Source: Hymenobacter terricola (lineage in GTDB: Bacteria; Bacteroidota; Bacteroidia; Cytophagales; Hymenobacteraceae). From it: 64,000 nucleotides of DNA. Where the stretch lies: NCBI RefSeq assembly GCF_017921975.2, contig NZ_JAGEMO020000023.1:124001-188000 (forward strand), read 5' to 3'. Below, piece after piece: positions 50,281 to 61,263 of this stretch. Numbering within the stretch: the stretch's first letter is position 1; every line of letters begins with the position of its first letter. Under the pieces are notes generated by a model. That model saw nothing but the letters and a program-made list of their open reading frames with translations. It ran no database searches and had not been told where the DNA came from. The translations under genes and the position numbers were made by a program.

Positions 50281-52815
50281 ATGCTAGTTGCTTCCGACGA
50301 CCTCGCGCCCCCGGTCACCATCCTCATCGTCGAGGATGAATTCCTGATTGCCAACGACCTGCGGCGCATCCTCACCAAGGCCGGCTACCAGGTGCTCGGC
50401 CTGGCCAAATCGGTGGCGGAGGCGCGGGCGCTGGTGGCCCGGCAGCCGCCCGGCATCGTGCTGCTGGATATTTTCCTGCAGGGCGACCAGACCGGCATCG
50501 ACCTGGCGCAGTGGCTGGCTACGCAGCACATTCCGTTCGTCTTCCTCTCGGCCAACCTCTCGGATAGCGTGCTGGAAGCGGCCAAAGTGACCCAGCCCTT
50601 CGGGTTTCTGAACAAGCCCTTCCGCGAGAAAGACGTGCTCACCACGCTCGAAATCGCGCGCTACCGGCACGCCCACGGCGAGGAGGTGCAGCTCCGGCAG
50701 CAGCAGCAGATACAGGTGGCCGTCAACAACGCCATCATCACTATTCAGGACCGCGACCAGCTCTGCCTGGCCATTGCCGCCCAGCTCGATAAGCTGGTGC
50801 CGTTCACCTTCCTCAACCTGCGCATCGGCCTGCCCGAGGAGCAGTCCTATTACTGGCTGATGCTGCGCAAAACGGCCCTGGGCACCTTTGAGCGCATTCA
50901 CCTGCCCGCTCTGCTGGGCGCTGATGCGTCGGATGAGCTGCTCGAAAAGCTGACCCGCGAAACCCCCGACCAGCTGGGCGAGGAGCCCGGCATCTTCACC
51001 GGCCCGGCCTTCGAGGTGCTGTGCGCGCACAGTTTCACGGCGCGGGCTAGCCGCGATGCCTTCGGGATGCACTCGCTGATGACATTCCCGGTGGTGCTGA
51101 AACGGCGGTCCTTCACCAATCTGCAGCTGGCCTGCACCGAGCCCATCGGCTTCACGGCGGCCGACTACAACACCGTCAATCTCATCATTCCCCAGATTGC
51201 GCTGGCCCTGGACAACCTGCTGGCCTGCGAGGAGATAGATGACCGAAGAGCCTTGAAAACGGCAGAGCTGGCCATTGTCAGCGCGTTTCAGAACGGCCGG
51301 GACATGGCCGAAATAGCCCCGCGGGTAGCCGCTGCCATCAACGGGCGGCTGCCCGGCACCGATTTGCTCAGCATCTACCGCGTGGGCCGGGTGCTGGGCG
51401 GGGCCTCGTTTGATGTGACCGTGCAGAAAAAAGACGACCAGTTCGTGCTGCTGCGCGAGGAAGACCTGGGCCTGCCCGCCACCGTCTCGCCCCTCGAATG
51501 GCAGCAGCTGGTGGCCGATATGGAGCCCTGGCTCCTGCAACCGACGCTGAACGTGGGGCCGCAATCGGCCGAAGTGCAGGGCCGCAGCCTGGTCACCCAG
51601 CTCTACGGCGAGCGGCTGGGCCTCAAGTCGTCGATGTACGTGCCCATCGTCCTCAAAGGCCAGCCGGTCGCGGCCCTGGTGCTGGCCAGCAAGGCCGCTT
51701 ACGCCTTCACCACGAAGGACTTGCTGGCCCTCCAGGACATGGGCGCGCAGCTGGCCCTGGCCCTGGAAAACCTGCTGGCCTTCGAGCGCATCCGGCTGCT
51801 GGGCGAGCAGCTGGAGCAGGAGAAAACTTACCTGAACGAGGAAATCAAAACCAGCCACAACTTCGAGGAAATCATCGGGACGAGTCCGGCCCTGCTGGCC
51901 GTGTTCCACGGCATCGGCCAGGTGGCCCCCACCGACTTCACGGTGCTGGTGACCGGCGAAACCGGCACCGGCAAGGAGTTGATTGCGCGGGCCGTGCACA
52001 ACCTGTCGCGGCGCAAGGGCCGCACCATGGTCAAGGTAAACTGCGCCGCTCTGCCGCCCCAGCTGATTGAATCGGAGCTGTTTGGCCACGAGCGGGGCAG
52101 CTTCACCGGGGCCACCGATAAGCGCATCGGCAAGTTTGAGCTGGCGCAGGGCAGCACCATTTTCCTCGACGAAATCGGCGAGCTGCCGCTGGAATTGCAG
52201 GCCAAGCTGCTGCGCGTGATTCAGGAAAAGGAGATTGAGCGCATCGGCGGCAAGGGCCCCATCGTGGTCGATGTGCGCATCATCGCGGCCACCAACCGGA
52301 ATTTGCAGGCCGAAGTCGCTGCCGGTCGGTTTCGGTCGGACCTCTACTACCGGCTCAACGTGTTTCCGCTGCTGGTGCCGCCCCTGCGCGAGCGGCCCGA
52401 AGACATCCTGTCCCTGACCACGTACTTCCTGCAAAAAATCAGCAAGAAGCTGGGCAAGCCGCTCACGGGCCTGGCCACTTCCATGCTGCAACAGCTGCAG
52501 CAATACCCCTGGCCGGGCAATATCCGCGAGCTGGAGCACGTGCTGGAGCGGGCCGCCATCATGGCCCGCTCCACGACGCTGGAGCTGGCCGAGCCGCTGC
52601 TGGCCGGCCCGTTGCCGCCGGGCCCGTATGCGCCGCCCGGCGCGGTGAAACCCATGCAGGACGCCATGCGCGAAGCCATTCTGGCGGCCCTGGCCCAGGC
52701 CAACAACCGCATCCGGGGCCGGGGCGGGGCCGCCGAGCTGCTGCACCTGAAGCCCACCACGCTGGAATCGCGCATGAAAAAGCTGCAAATTGTTCCCCCC
52801 AAGCAGCTGCCTTAG
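50281..52815 (+). CDS. Response regulator: REC, two GAF domains, sigma-54-type AAA+ and Fis-like HTH
   Basis: An 844-residue protein; ATG at 50281 is preferred to a TTG at 50227. REC (residues ~10-125: [13 protein letters not shown], phospho-Asp in [22 protein letters not shown]); GAF-like region 1 (~140-310); GAF-like region 2 (~325-500); AAA+ (~525-760: [17 protein letters not shown] Walker [12 protein letters not shown] loop 1, [14 protein letters not shown] Walker [18 protein letters not shown]); C-terminal HTH ([20 protein letters not shown]). Loop 1 reads GSFTGA, not the strict GAFTGA; GAF-containing activators often carry this form. Its stop overlaps that of a TPR kinase on the other strand, a likely signalling partner. 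Confidence 0.94.
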   Translation: MLVASDDLAPPVTILIVEDEFLIANDLRRILTKAGYQVLGLAKSVAEARALVARQPPGIVLLDIFLQGDQTGIDLAQWLATQHIPFVFLSANLSDSVLEAAKVTQPFGFLNKPFREKDVLTTLEIARYRHAHGEEVQLRQQQQIQVAVNNAIITIQDRDQLCLAIAAQLDKLVPFTFLNLRIGLPEEQSYYWLMLRKTALGTFERIHLPALLGADASDELLEKLTRETPDQLGEEPGIFTGPAFEVLCAHSFTARASRDAFGMHSLMTFPVVLKRRSFTNLQLACTEPIGFTAADYNTVNLIIPQIALALDNLLACEEIDDRRALKTAELAIVSAFQNGRDMAEIAPRVAAAINGRLPGTDLLSIYRVGRVLGGASFDVTVQKKDDQFVLLREEDLGLPATVSPLEWQQLVADMEPWLLQPTLNVGPQSAEVQGRSLVTQLYGERLGLKSSMYVPIVLKGQPVAALVLASKAAYAFTTKDLLALQDMGAQLALALENLLAFERIRLLGEQLEQEKTYLNEEIKTSHNFEEIIGTSPALLAVFHGIGQVAPTDFTVLVTGETGTGKELIARAVHNLSRRKGRTMVKVNCAALPPQLIESELFGHERGSFTGATDKRIGKFELAQGSTIFLDEIGELPLELQAKLLRVIQEKEIERIGGKGPIVVDVRIIAATNRNLQAEVAAGRFRSDLYYRLNVFPLLVPPLRERPEDILSLTTYFLQKISKKLGKPLTGLATSMLQQLQQYPWPGNIRELEHVLERAAIMARSTTLELAEPLLAGPLPPGPYAPPGAVKPMQDAMREAILAALAQANNRIRGRGGAAELLHLKPTTLESRMKKLQIVPPKQLP

Positions 52816-55073
52816 ACGGGGGCAGGCGCGGCCGTTTTAGCCGGCACCTCAAATTCCAGCCGCACCTGCACCCCAGCCGCCTGGGTGATGCGCAGCCGGC
52901 CATCAATCTGGTGGCTCAGGCCGTGCATAATGGTGAGGCCCATCGTGTGGTTGTCCTCCACATTGAAGTTGGGCGGCAGGCCCACGCCATCGTCGGCAAT
53001 CGTTAGCTGGTAGCGCTGGCCGCCCATCGCGGCCAGCGCAACGGCCACGGTCCCGCCGCGCTGCCGCGGAAACGCGTACTTGAAGGCATTGGTGAGGGCT
53101 TCGTTGATAATCAGGCCAATGGGGGTGGCCAGGGCGGCATCCAGCTCGATGGGCGCCACGGCCAGCCGGGTTTGCACGGTGCCCTGGCACTCGAAAGATT
53201 CCAGCAGGTGGCTGGCAATCTCCCCGATATATTCCGCCATGTTCACCCCCGCCAGGCTAGTCGACTGGTAGAGCTTCTGATGAATGAGGGCCATGGCCCG
53301 CACCCGGTTCTCGCTCTCGCGGATGGCGGCCAGCGCAGCCGGGTCATGCAGAAAATCTGACTGGGTACTCAGCAGGCTGCTGATAACCTGCAGGTTGTTT
53401 TTCACGCGGTGGTGAATTTCTTTCAGCATCCAGTCTTTTTCGACCAGCAGCTCTTCCTTTTCACCCAGCAGGTGCTGAAGGGAGTGGTTCTGCTGGTTTA
53501 TTTCCCGCTGCTGCGCTTCGAGCAGCTGGTTGCCGCGCTGCTTGAGGCGGTAGCGGTTGTAGCTCAGGCCCAGCAGCAGGGCCAGCAATACGGCTCCGCT
53601 CAGCAGGGCGTTGCGCTGGAAGTCTTTTTGCCGAATGCTGCTTTGCTGCAACTGGGTTTGCTTGGTTAGCAGGGCAATGTTTTGCTCTTTCTTGCGGGTA
53701 TCGTACTGAATTTCCAGGCTGGCCAGCTGCTTGTTCTTGGTTGCATTGAAGATGGAGTCGTTCAGGGCTTTGTAGCGCTGGTAGTGCGCGATGGCAGCGG
53801 GAAAGTTGTGCTGCGCTGAATCGACCTGAAATAACCGCAGGTGCAGCCGCGATACGCCGAGCAAAAAGCCGCCGCGCTGGCTTTCCCCAAGGGCCTGCTG
53901 ATAATGCCACCGGGCTTTGCCGTAGCGCCGGGTAAGCAAGTAAAAATCGCCCAGCGCTTGGTTGATACGCATATTTCCCAAGTCATCGGGGGGCCGGGCC
54001 CCGGCCAGGGCCAGCACCTGGGCATACTGCTGCTCGGCCAGCGGGTAGCGCTTGAGCGCGACGTATAATTCGGCCAGGTACTGCGCGTAGCTCAGGCGGT
54101 CGGCCGCGGCTACGGGCCGGGCCGTGCGCAGGTAAAAAGCCAGCGCCTGCCGCGCCTGCCCCTGCCTGACCAGCGTTTTGGCAACAATGCCCGCCATTCG
54201 GATGACCTCGGGGGAATGGGCTTGCTGGAGGTTGCGCAGGGCTTTTCGGTAATACGTCAGCGCCGTAGGGGTTTCCTCCACTTCGTCATACAGGCCCCCA
54301 ACCCGACTGTAGAAGCCCGCAATGGCACTGGTGTCGTGCGTGGCCTGGGCACTTTCAATGGTGGCCAGGCCGTAGCGCAGGGCTTCTTTGTAATTGCCCA
54401 GCTGCCGGTTGGCCGCCAGCAGCAGGTCGTAGGTATAATGCAGCTCCCGGTGGCCCGAGGCCCGGTACAGGGCCACCACTTGCAGCAGCTCGCGCATGGC
54501 CTGGCCGGTGTTGCCTTGCAGCAAGTGCGTGTCGGCCAGTAATTTGAGTATATAGGCGGCCTCCGTTTGCGCTCCCACCTGCCGGAAAAGGGCCCTGGCC
54601 TGCTGGTAGCAGGCAATGCTGAGCGGCAGGTAGTGGGCCACGCGGGGGTAGCTGTTGCCTAGGCGGTACCAGCCCAGGGCTTCCAGGCGCGGGCGGTGCT
54701 GCTGCCGGCTGAGCCGCAGCCCCTGCCGGATGAGGCCCCGCCCGGCCGTATCGGGGGAGGCGAGCAGCTGTAGCTGGCCCAGCGCGTAGAGGCTGGCAAT
54801 GCGGCCGGCCTCAAAGTGCAGCGTTTCGCTCAGGGCGCGGGCCTGCTGGCCATACGCCCCGGCCGGACGAAAATCGGTTTCCAGCTCCTCGCTTCTCGCC
54901 AGCACGTCGGTGCCAAGCCGGAGCAGCAGGAGCACCCGGTTGGTATCGGGGCGGCTCTGGCGCAGCTGGGCCCGCAGGCTGGCCAGGTCGGCCGGGCTGA
55001 GCAGCGGGTATAGCGGCTCGGCCCGGCCGGAAAAACCGGCCGCGAAAAACAACAGCAGAAGCAGGCGTTTCAT
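52812..55073 (-). CDS. TPR-repeat sensor histidine kinase (HisKA_2 type)
   Basis: A 753-residue protein with a signal peptide ([20 protein letters not shown]). Residues ~60-480 are tandem TPR-like helices (for example [20 protein letters not shown] and [20 protein letters not shown]). A helix at ~515-535 ([15 protein letters not shown]) crosses the membrane, then a coiled coil leads to the kinase: [20 protein letters not shown] (phospho-His), [17 protein letters not shown] (N box), [10 protein letters not shown] and [15 protein letters not shown]. This is the common Bacteroidota TPR kinase layout. It ends tail-to-tail with the REC-GAF-AAA+ regulator, the stop codons overlapping by two bases. 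Confidence 0.93.
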   Translation of the reverse strand: MKRLLLLLFFAAGFSGRAEPLYPLLSPADLASLRAQLRQSRPDTNRVLLLLRLGTDVLARSEELETDFRPAGAYGQQARALSETLHFEAGRIASLYALGQLQLLASPDTAGRGLIRQGLRLSRQQHRPRLEALGWYRLGNSYPRVAHYLPLSIACYQQARALFRQVGAQTEAAYILKLLADTHLLQGNTGQAMRELLQVVALYRASGHRELHYTYDLLLAANRQLGNYKEALRYGLATIESAQATHDTSAIAGFYSRVGGLYDEVEETPTALTYYRKALRNLQQAHSPEVIRMAGIVAKTLVRQGQARQALAFYLRTARPVAAADRLSYAQYLAELYVALKRYPLAEQQYAQVLALAGARPPDDLGNMRINQALGDFYLLTRRYGKARWHYQQALGESQRGGFLLGVSRLHLRLFQVDSAQHNFPAAIAHYQRYKALNDSIFNATKNKQLASLEIQYDTRKKEQNIALLTKQTQLQQSSIRQKDFQRNALLSGAVLLALLLGLSYNRYRLKQRGNQLLEAQQREINQQNHSLQHLLGEKEELLVEKDWMLKEIHHRVKNNLQVISSLLSTQSDFLHDPAALAAIRESENRVRAMALIHQKLYQSTSLAGVNMAEYIGEIASHLLESFECQGTVQTRLAVAPIELDAALATPIGLIINEALTNAFKYAFPRQRGGTVAVALAAMGGQRYQLTIADDGVGLPPNFNVEDNHTMGLTIMHGLSHQIDGRLRITQAAGVQVRLEFEVPAKTAAPAPV

Positions 55074-55286
55074 ACAGGTGGGGCAGCGGTTATTGCTCAA
55101 AATAGCGCCGGCATTCCGGCCCAGCGTCGCGCCAGGGCATTCGATGCGCGTAAAATACCACCGAATGCGGGGTTTATACCTTTTGCCGGGGTAGTCGGGG
55201 CAGTAGGTTTGTGCTGTCAATCAAGTACTACGCTTCCTTGCTGAGCGCAGTGGCCCATGCCAGTACCGATAATTAACCCCTGCCCT

Positions 55287-56294
55287 ATGATGAGCAACAC
55301 CGCCACGTACCAGTCGTCCCAAACGACGCCCGTCGCCCTCGACTCGGCCCTTTCCCGCGAGGTCAAAACCTTCCTGGCCGCCCTGAACGGCGCGGGCGGC
55401 CCGCCCCTCGAAACCCTCTCGCCCCAGGAAGCCCGCCTGGGGCTGGTGGGCGCGCAGGCTTCGGTAAAAGTCGATTTGTCGGGCATTGAAGTGTCCGAAA
55501 AAACCATCCGCAGCGAGGGCCTGCCGGTGCCGCTGCACATCGTGCGCCCCACCGGCACCGCTGATACGGTGCTGCCCGTGTTCATCTTCATCCACGGCGG
55601 CGGCTGGGTGCTCGGCGATTTTCCCACCCACCAGCGTCTGGTGCGCGATTTGGTAGTGGAGTCCGGCTACGCGGCGGTGTTCGTGGACTACACGCCCAGC
55701 CCGGAGGCGCAGTACCCGCAGGCCATCCACGAAATCTACGCCGCCACCAAATGGGTGGCCGAGCACGGGGCCGAAATCAACGTCGATGGCCACAACCTGG
55801 CCGTGGTGGGCAACAGCGTGGGCGGCAACATGACGGCCGTCACCACCCTGATGGCCAAGGAGAAAGGCGGCCCCCATATCAAGCTGCAAATCATGATGTG
55901 GCCCCTCGTGGACTCGAATTTCGAAACCGAGTCGTACCAGAAATTCGGCCAGGACCGGTTCCTGACCACCTCGCTCATGAAGTGGATGTACGACCACTAC
56001 ACCACCGACCCCGCCGAGCGCGCCCAGGTATACGCTTCGCCGCTGCACGCCACCAAAGAGCAGCTGCAGGGCCTGCCGCCGGCCCTCATCCAGATTGGCG
56101 AAGCCGACATCCTGCGCGATGCTGCCGAAGCCTACGGCCGCCAGCTCGACGAGGCCGGCGTGCCCGTGACCACGGTGCGCTACAACGGCATGATTCACGA
56201 TTTCGGCCTGCTCAATGGGCTGGCCACGCTGCCGCAGGTGCGCTCCCTGGTGGTACAGGCGGGGGCCGAACTCAAAAAACACCTTGGCTCCTGA
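55287..56294 (+). CDS. HSL-type alpha/beta hydrolase
   Basis: A 335-residue esterase of the hormone-sensitive-lipase family. ATG at 55287 (or 55290) is chosen; 55257 is possible. Motifs: VFIFIHGGGWVLGDFPTH (oxyanion HGGG), LAVVGNSVGGNMTAVT (nucleophile Ser in GNSVGG), IQIGEADILRDAAEAY (Asp) and YNGMIHDFGLLN (His). No signal peptide. It is followed 21 bp later by a second hydrolase with a signal peptide; the two may form an operon ended by the terminator at 57128. Confidence 0.92.
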   Translation: MMSNTATYQSSQTTPVALDSALSREVKTFLAALNGAGGPPLETLSPQEARLGLVGAQASVKVDLSGIEVSEKTIRSEGLPVPLHIVRPTGTADTVLPVFIFIHGGGWVLGDFPTHQRLVRDLVVESGYAAVFVDYTPSPEAQYPQAIHEIYAATKWVAEHGAEINVDGHNLAVVGNSVGGNMTAVTTLMAKEKGGPHIKLQIMMWPLVDSNFETESYQKFGQDRFLTTSLMKWMYDHYTTDPAERAQVYASPLHATKEQLQGLPPALIQIGEADILRDAAEAYGRQLDEAGVPVTTVRYNGMIHDFGLLNGLATLPQVRSLVVQAGAELKKHLGS

Positions 56295-56315
56295 GAGCCC
56301 TAACCAACCACTATT

Positions 56316-57098
56316 ATGAAAATCACTGTTTTAACCGCGCTAGGCGCCTTAGCCCTTTTATCCATGAGCCTTACTTCCCCTGACAACGCCGCCGCGCCCG
56401 CCGCCGTTGGCATCAAAAACATCGTGCTCGTGCACGGCACCTGGGCCGACGGCTCCAGCTGGGCCAAGGTAATCCCCTTGCTGCAAGCCAAGGGCTACCA
56501 CGTCACGGCCGTGCAAAACCCGCTCACCTCCCTGGCCGACGATGTGGCCTCCACTAAGCGCGCCATCGCCCTGCAGGACGGCCCGGTGCTGCTCGTGGGC
56601 CATTCCTGGGGCGGCGTGGTCATCACCGAGGCCGGCAACGACCCGAAAGTGGCCGGCCTGGTGTACGTGGCCGCCGCGGCCCCCGACGAAGGCCAGTCGT
56701 TCCTGGAGCTGGTGCAAACCGCGCCCGCCACGCCCGGCAACGACGAAATCCGGCCCGACGCCTCCAGCTTCGTGAGCATGACCCCGAAAGGCATCATGGA
56801 GGATTTTGCCCAGGACCTGCCCAAGGTCGAGCAGCAGGTGCTCATCGCCACGCAGGGCCCCCAGGCCTTTTCGGCCCTGAAGGAGAAAGTGACCCAGGCC
56901 GCCTGGAAAACCAAGCCGTCCTGGTACATCGTGGCCAGCAACGACCGCATGATTAACCCCGACCTGGAGCGCACATTGGCCAAGAAAATGAAGGCCACCA
57001 CGACGACCGTGGCCTCGAGCCACGTGGCCATGCTGGCCCAGCCCACGCAGGTAGCTGCTGTCATCATGGACGCCGCTACCAAGCTGGCTGCCAAGTAA
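56316..57098 (+). CDS. Secreted alpha/beta hydrolase
   Basis: A 260-residue protein with a signal peptide (MKITVLTALGALALLSMSL). The hydrolase core: IVLVHGTWADGSSWAKVIP, LLVGHSWGGVVITEAGND (nucleophile Ser), WYIVASNDRMINPDLER (Asp) and VASSHVAMLAQPTQVA (His). It resembles secreted hydrolases annotated as alpha/beta fold in Bacteroidota and Proteobacteria, with no known substrate. It shares the transcription unit of the HSL-type hydrolase. Confidence 0.9.
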   Translation: MKITVLTALGALALLSMSLTSPDNAAAPAAVGIKNIVLVHGTWADGSSWAKVIPLLQAKGYHVTAVQNPLTSLADDVASTKRAIALQDGPVLLVGHSWGGVVITEAGNDPKVAGLVYVAAAAPDEGQSFLELVQTAPATPGNDEIRPDASSFVSMTPKGIMEDFAQDLPKVEQQVLIATQGPQAFSALKEKVTQAAWKTKPSWYIVASNDRMINPDLERTLAKKMKATTTTVASSHVAMLAQPTQVAAVIMDAATKLAAK

Positions 57099-57127
57099 AC
57101 CGGGCATCAAGCACGGCATTTGTAAGG

Positions 57128-57164
57128 CACCTTTCCAGGAAAATTCCTCCTGGAAAGGTGTTTT
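57128..57164 (+). terminator. Rho-independent terminator after the two hydrolases
   Basis: CACCTTTCCAGGA (57128-57140) and TCCTGGAAAGGTG (57148-57160) pair perfectly over 13 bp with a 7-base loop and are followed by TTTT. Confidence 0.93.
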
Positions 57165-57177
57165 GTGTTTAACTATA

Positions 57178-58256
57178 GTGGGTGAATCATTTCTATACTC
57201 ATCGCGAAGTGAGATGCGAATAAAGGCTTAAAATTGTGCAATGGAAGTTCAGCTTTCCGATACAGAGCGGCAGTTGCTGCGGCAAGCGCAACGCGCCTGC
57301 CGGGGCAAGGCGGGGTATGTGCCGGTGACGGTCCTTCTTATGCTCGACCGGGGACGGGCCGTGGCGGCCATCGCCGAGGACCTGGGCCTAGACGAAGCCA
57401 CCCTATACCGCTACGTCCAGACCTACCGCTTGAAGGGCTTGGCGGGCTACCTACACGCCGAACAGCCCGGCTACTGGGGCAGGCGCTCTACACCGACTGC
57501 CGGGCCATTGCCGACTGGCTGGCCGCCCGCTACGGGGTGCGCCACTCTATCTCGGGGCTGACCGACCTGCTGCACCGGCTGGGGTTCTCCTATAAATTGA
57601 CCACGGCCGTACCCTGCCAAGCCGATGCCGCGAAGCAAACGGCCTTCGTCGCCGACACGCTGGCCCCACTGCTGGCCGCCGCCGAGGCCGGGGAAGCGGT
57701 GGTGTACTTTGCCGACGCAGCCCACCCCACCCCCAACACCCGCGCCACCCATGTGTGGACCGAAACGGGCAAAGAACGGCCCCTGCTCACCGTCAGCGGC
57801 CGCGAGCGGGTCAACCTGAATGCCGCCCTCAACGCCCACTGCCCCCGGCAGGTCTACCTCGATGAAACCGACTGCGTCAATGCCCAAAGCACCCAGCGGC
57901 TGTACGAAAAACTGCTCACGGCCCACCCCGACGGTCCACTCCAGGTCATCTGCGACAACGCCCGCTACTACAAAAACAAGGCCCTCCTGGCCTGGCTGGC
58001 CGACAAACGCCTGTTCCAGGTCTTTCTGCCCCCCTACTCGCCCAATCTGAACCTGATTGAGCGCCTGTGGAAGTTTCTGCGCCAGAAAATCATTAATACT
58101 GCTTTCTATCGCACCAAGGGCCAATTCAAAACGGCCGTCCTGGACTTTTTCAACCGACTCCCCGAGTTTGGACAAGAACTCGCGTCCCGTCTAACCCTCA
58201 AGTTTCATATTATTGACTCGCACACCACTCTGTGACGAGTATAATAACACCCCACC
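57178..58256 (+). mobile_element. IS630-family insertion sequence
   Basis: The ends are related inverted repeats (GTGGGTGAATCATTT.. on the left and the complement of ..ACACCCCACC on the right, with a shared TATACTC-TC block further in) and are flanked by TA (57176-57177 and 58257-58258), the target duplication typical of IS630/Tc1 elements. Length is about 1.08 kb, with one transposase split in two frames. It separates the hydrolase pair from the hybrid sensor locus. Confidence 0.85.
57241..58235 (+). pseudogene. IS630-family transposase in two frames (-1 shift near 57475)
   Basis: The first frame (57241 to about 57475) encodes the HTH part: ACRGKAGYVPVTVLLMLDRG, VAAIAEDLGLDEATLYRYVQ, GLAGYLHAEQPGYWG. 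The DDE half is in the -1 frame to 58235: YTDCRAIADWLAARYGVRHS, VVYFADAAHPTPNTRATHVW (first Asp), QVICDNARYYKNKALLAWLA (second Asp), YSPNLNLIERLWKFLRQK (Glu). The switch falls at TACTGGGGCAGG. A programmed -1 shift on the G-run is possible, otherwise it is a single indel in an otherwise intact gene. Confidence 0.8.
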
Positions 58257-58452
58257 TATGCCAAAACCGAGTTGGACGGACAAGGAGATAAACCGGTGAG
58301 TGAGAAGACGGGTTGGACGTAATGCCGAAATATTAGTAGTAGATTGTACCCCTGCAGGCAGCAAATTGAAATAACTGACCTTAGTTACCTCTCATATTTT
58401 TCTGTTAAAAGGGAGCTCCTCATTGTGCTTCCAAAGGAGATGAGACGTCCAA

Positions 58453-61263
58453 ATGCGCGATAGAATGCCTTACATGCTTAGAAGTGCCCGCCAAATTATT
58501 GGGGTGGTGCTGTGCATCTGCTTGTTATTGGGTACGGGAAGAAGCGCAGTCCAGGCCGCCCAGCCGCCGCGCTACACCATCGGGTTCTCGCAATGCACCA
58601 CCGGCGATGCCTGGCGGCAAGCCATGCTGGCCGGGATGCGCAAAGAGCTGAGCTTTTACCCAAATGTGACTTTCCGCCTGAAAGACGCTCGCGACAACAG
58701 CAACCGCCAGCAACAGCAAATTCAGGAATTTCTGAAGGAGGGGATTGACTTACTGATAGTATCGGCCAACGAAGCCGAACCCGTAACGCCGGTGGTGGAG
58801 GAAGCTTTCAACCGCGGCATTCCGGTGGTTATCCTGGACCGGCGCATCGCCTCCAAACTCTACACGGCCTACGTGGGAGGCAACAACCTGGCGATAGGCC
58901 AGGCCGCCGGCCGGTACATCAGGAGCCTGCTCGCTGGCCGTGGCAACATAGTGGAAATCCAGGGATTGGCCGGCGCATCGCCGGCCGTTGACCGGCACCG
59001 CGGGTTGGTTTCAGCCTTGGCTGCCTACCCCGGCCTTCGCCTCGTGGCACAGGTGCAAGGCGACTGGAAGCGGCCATCGGTCATCGCGAGCCTGCCCGCC
59101 GTGCTGCGCGCGCACCCCGAGGTGAACGTGATTTTCGCGCACAACGACCGCATGGCCCTGGGCGCCTACCAGGTGTGCAAGCAGCTGGGGCTGGAGCACC
59201 GCATCCGGGTGGTGGGCGTGGATGGGCTGTCGGGGCCGCAGGGTGGTATCCAGTTTGTGCAGGACGGCGTGCTCACGGCCACGTTGCTCTACCCGCCGGG
59301 CGGCGAGGAAGCCATTCGCACGGCCATGAACATCCTGGAGCATCGTCCATACGCGAAGGAGAATATTCTTGGCACCATGGTTATCGACTCGACCAACGTG
59401 CTGACCATGAAGATGCAGACGGAGCAGCTGGCCAGCCAGCAGCAGGACATTCAGCGGCAGCAGCGCCTGTTGCAGCAACAGCGCGATACCTACGCCAGCC
59501 AGCAAACGGTGCTCTACGTGCTGGCCGGGGCGCTCCTGGTAGCGGCGGCGCTGGGCCTGCTGGTGTGGCGCGCGTTGCGGGCCAACCGCCGCATCACCCG
59601 CGTACTGGCCGGGCAAAACAACGAAATCCGCTCCCAGCGCAACCAGATTCAGGAGTTTGCCGAGCGGGCGAAGGTCGAAACCGAGGCCAAGCTGCGCTTC
59701 TTCACCAACTTCTCGCACGAGCTGCGCACGCCGCTTACCCTCATTTTGGGGCCGGTAGAGGAAATGCTGACCAGCGGCACCCACTTTGACGCTGCCCACC
59801 GCCAGGACCTGGGCCTGGTGCGCCGCAATGCCCAGCGCCTGCTGCGCCTGGTGAACCAGCTCATGGATTTCCGCAAGATTGATGTGGGGAAGATGCCGGT
59901 GCACGCCACCGAGGGCAACCTCGTGGCCTTCGTGCGGGAAATTCTGGACTCCTTCGAGAAATCGGCCCGGCAGAAGGGGGTGACGCTCTGCTTTTTGCCG
60001 GCGGAGCCACTCATCAGCCTGCCCTTCGATGTGAACATTCTGGACAAGGTGTTCTTTAATCTGCTGGCCAACGCGTTGAAATTCACCCCGGAGCACGGGC
60101 AGGTAACCGTTAGCATTCAGCCGCTGCCGGCTGAGCGCACCGTGCGCGTGCGCGTAGAAGACACCGGGCGCGGCATCAACGAGCAGGACCAGGCGCACAT
60201 CTTCGAGTGGTTTTACCAGGGGCAGCACCCGGGCGCGCAAGGCTCGGGGATGGGCCTGGCCCTGGCGCTGGGGCTCACCCGCCTGCACCTGGGGCAGCTC
60301 ACGTTTACGAGCCGGGTGGGCCAGGGCAGCACCTTTGTGGTGACGCTGCCCCTCACCCTACCGGCCGCGCTGCTGGCGCCGGGGAAGGCCAACATGCCCA
60401 GCTTGACGCCGCTGGCCGAGGAACCCCTGGCCGCAACGCCCACGGCCACCGATGAGGCCCTTGAAGCCCGCTTTGCCACCGGCGAAGGGCGTGACGCCCT
60501 GGTGCTGCTTATCGAAGACAATGAGGACGTTAATGCCTTTCTGGCCCAGAAGCTGCGCCCGCACTTCCAGGTACGCACCGCTACCGACGGGGCGGCGGGC
60601 CTGCGCCTGGCCGCCGAACTTATTCCCGACCTCATCGTGAGCGACGTGATGATGCCCGAAGTCAACGGGCTGGAAGTAGTGGCGCAGCTGAAGGGCGACT
60701 GGCGCACCTCCCACATTCCCGTTGTGTTGCTTACGGCCCAGGGCGCGCCCGAGCAGCAGGTAGAGGGCGTGCAGGCCGGGGCCGACCTCTACCTTACCAA
60801 GCCATTCAACCCGACTTTCCTGCTCGAAAGCCTGCGCACGCTGCTCAGCAACCGCGAGCGGCAGCGCGAGCATTTCCGCCGCGAGCTGAGCGTGGACACG
60901 GCCACCGTGGCCCCGGCTCAGCGCGTCGACCAGAAGTTTCTGGCCACCTTATCGGCCATTGTGGAGGCCAACCTCGACCGGGCCGACCTGAGCGTGGAGG
61001 ACGTGGCCCGCAGCCTGGGCATCTCGCGGGTGCAGCTCTACCGCAAGGTGAAGGCCGTGCTCGGCACCAGCCCGACGGACTTCGTGCAGAGCGTCCGCCT
61101 CACCAAAGCCCGCCAGCTGTTGCTTGATGACTCCCTCACCATTGCGGAGGTTGCCTATCAGTTGGGCTTCAATTCGCCCTCGTATTTCTCCACCAGCTTC
61201 AAGGGGCGTTACCAGATTTCACCCTCCGAGTACCGAGCCCTGCACATTGCGCCCGTGGGCTGA
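58453..61263 (+). CDS. Hybrid two-component system with periplasmic sugar-binding-type sensor domain
   Basis: A 936-residue one-protein system. A signal/anchor helix (residues ~14-32) leads to a periplasmic-binding-protein type I domain (~40-320: YTIGFSQCTTGDAWRQAML, LLIVSANEAEPVTPVVEEAF, VVILDRRIASKLYTAYVGGN, VIFAHNDRMALGAYQV). A coiled segment and one helix (~355-375) are followed by kinase motifs (FFTNFSHELRTPLTLILGPV; GSGMGLALALGLTRLH), REC (VLLIEDNEDVNAFLA; LIVSDVMMPEVNGLE; LTKPF) and AraC HTH (LSVEDVARSLGISRVQLYRK; IAEVAYQLGFNSPSYFSTSF). BT1754 of Bacteroides thetaiotaomicron, a fructose sensor, has this architecture. It is 254 bp upstream of a susC and probably controls it. Confidence 0.95.
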   Translation: MRDRMPYMLRSARQIIGVVLCICLLLGTGRSAVQAAQPPRYTIGFSQCTTGDAWRQAMLAGMRKELSFYPNVTFRLKDARDNSNRQQQQIQEFLKEGIDLLIVSANEAEPVTPVVEEAFNRGIPVVILDRRIASKLYTAYVGGNNLAIGQAAGRYIRSLLAGRGNIVEIQGLAGASPAVDRHRGLVSALAAYPGLRLVAQVQGDWKRPSVIASLPAVLRAHPEVNVIFAHNDRMALGAYQVCKQLGLEHRIRVVGVDGLSGPQGGIQFVQDGVLTATLLYPPGGEEAIRTAMNILEHRPYAKENILGTMVIDSTNVLTMKMQTEQLASQQQDIQRQQRLLQQQRDTYASQQTVLYVLAGALLVAAALGLLVWRALRANRRITRVLAGQNNEIRSQRNQIQEFAERAKVETEAKLRFFTNFSHELRTPLTLILGPVEEMLTSGTHFDAAHRQDLGLVRRNAQRLLRLVNQLMDFRKIDVGKMPVHATEGNLVAFVREILDSFEKSARQKGVTLCFLPAEPLISLPFDVNILDKVFFNLLANALKFTPEHGQVTVSIQPLPAERTVRVRVEDTGRGINEQDQAHIFEWFYQGQHPGAQGSGMGLALALGLTRLHLGQLTFTSRVGQGSTFVVTLPLTLPAALLAPGKANMPSLTPLAEEPLAATPTATDEALEARFATGEGRDALVLLIEDNEDVNAFLAQKLRPHFQVRTATDGAAGLRLAAELIPDLIVSDVMMPEVNGLEVVAQLKGDWRTSHIPVVLLTAQGAPEQQVEGVQAGADLYLTKPFNPTFLLESLRTLLSNRERQREHFRRELSVDTATVAPAQRVDQKFLATLSAIVEANLDRADLSVEDVARSLGISRVQLYRKVKAVLGTSPTDFVQSVRLTKARQLLLDDSLTIAEVAYQLGFNSPSYFSTSFKGRYQISPSEYRALHIAPVG

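Noticed and set aside
50284-52788. A very long open frame antisense to the REC-GAF-AAA+ gene
   Set aside because: It mirrors the G/C-ending codons of the real gene; the protein is His/Gln/Arg/Gly-rich with no motif, while the plus strand has clear domains.
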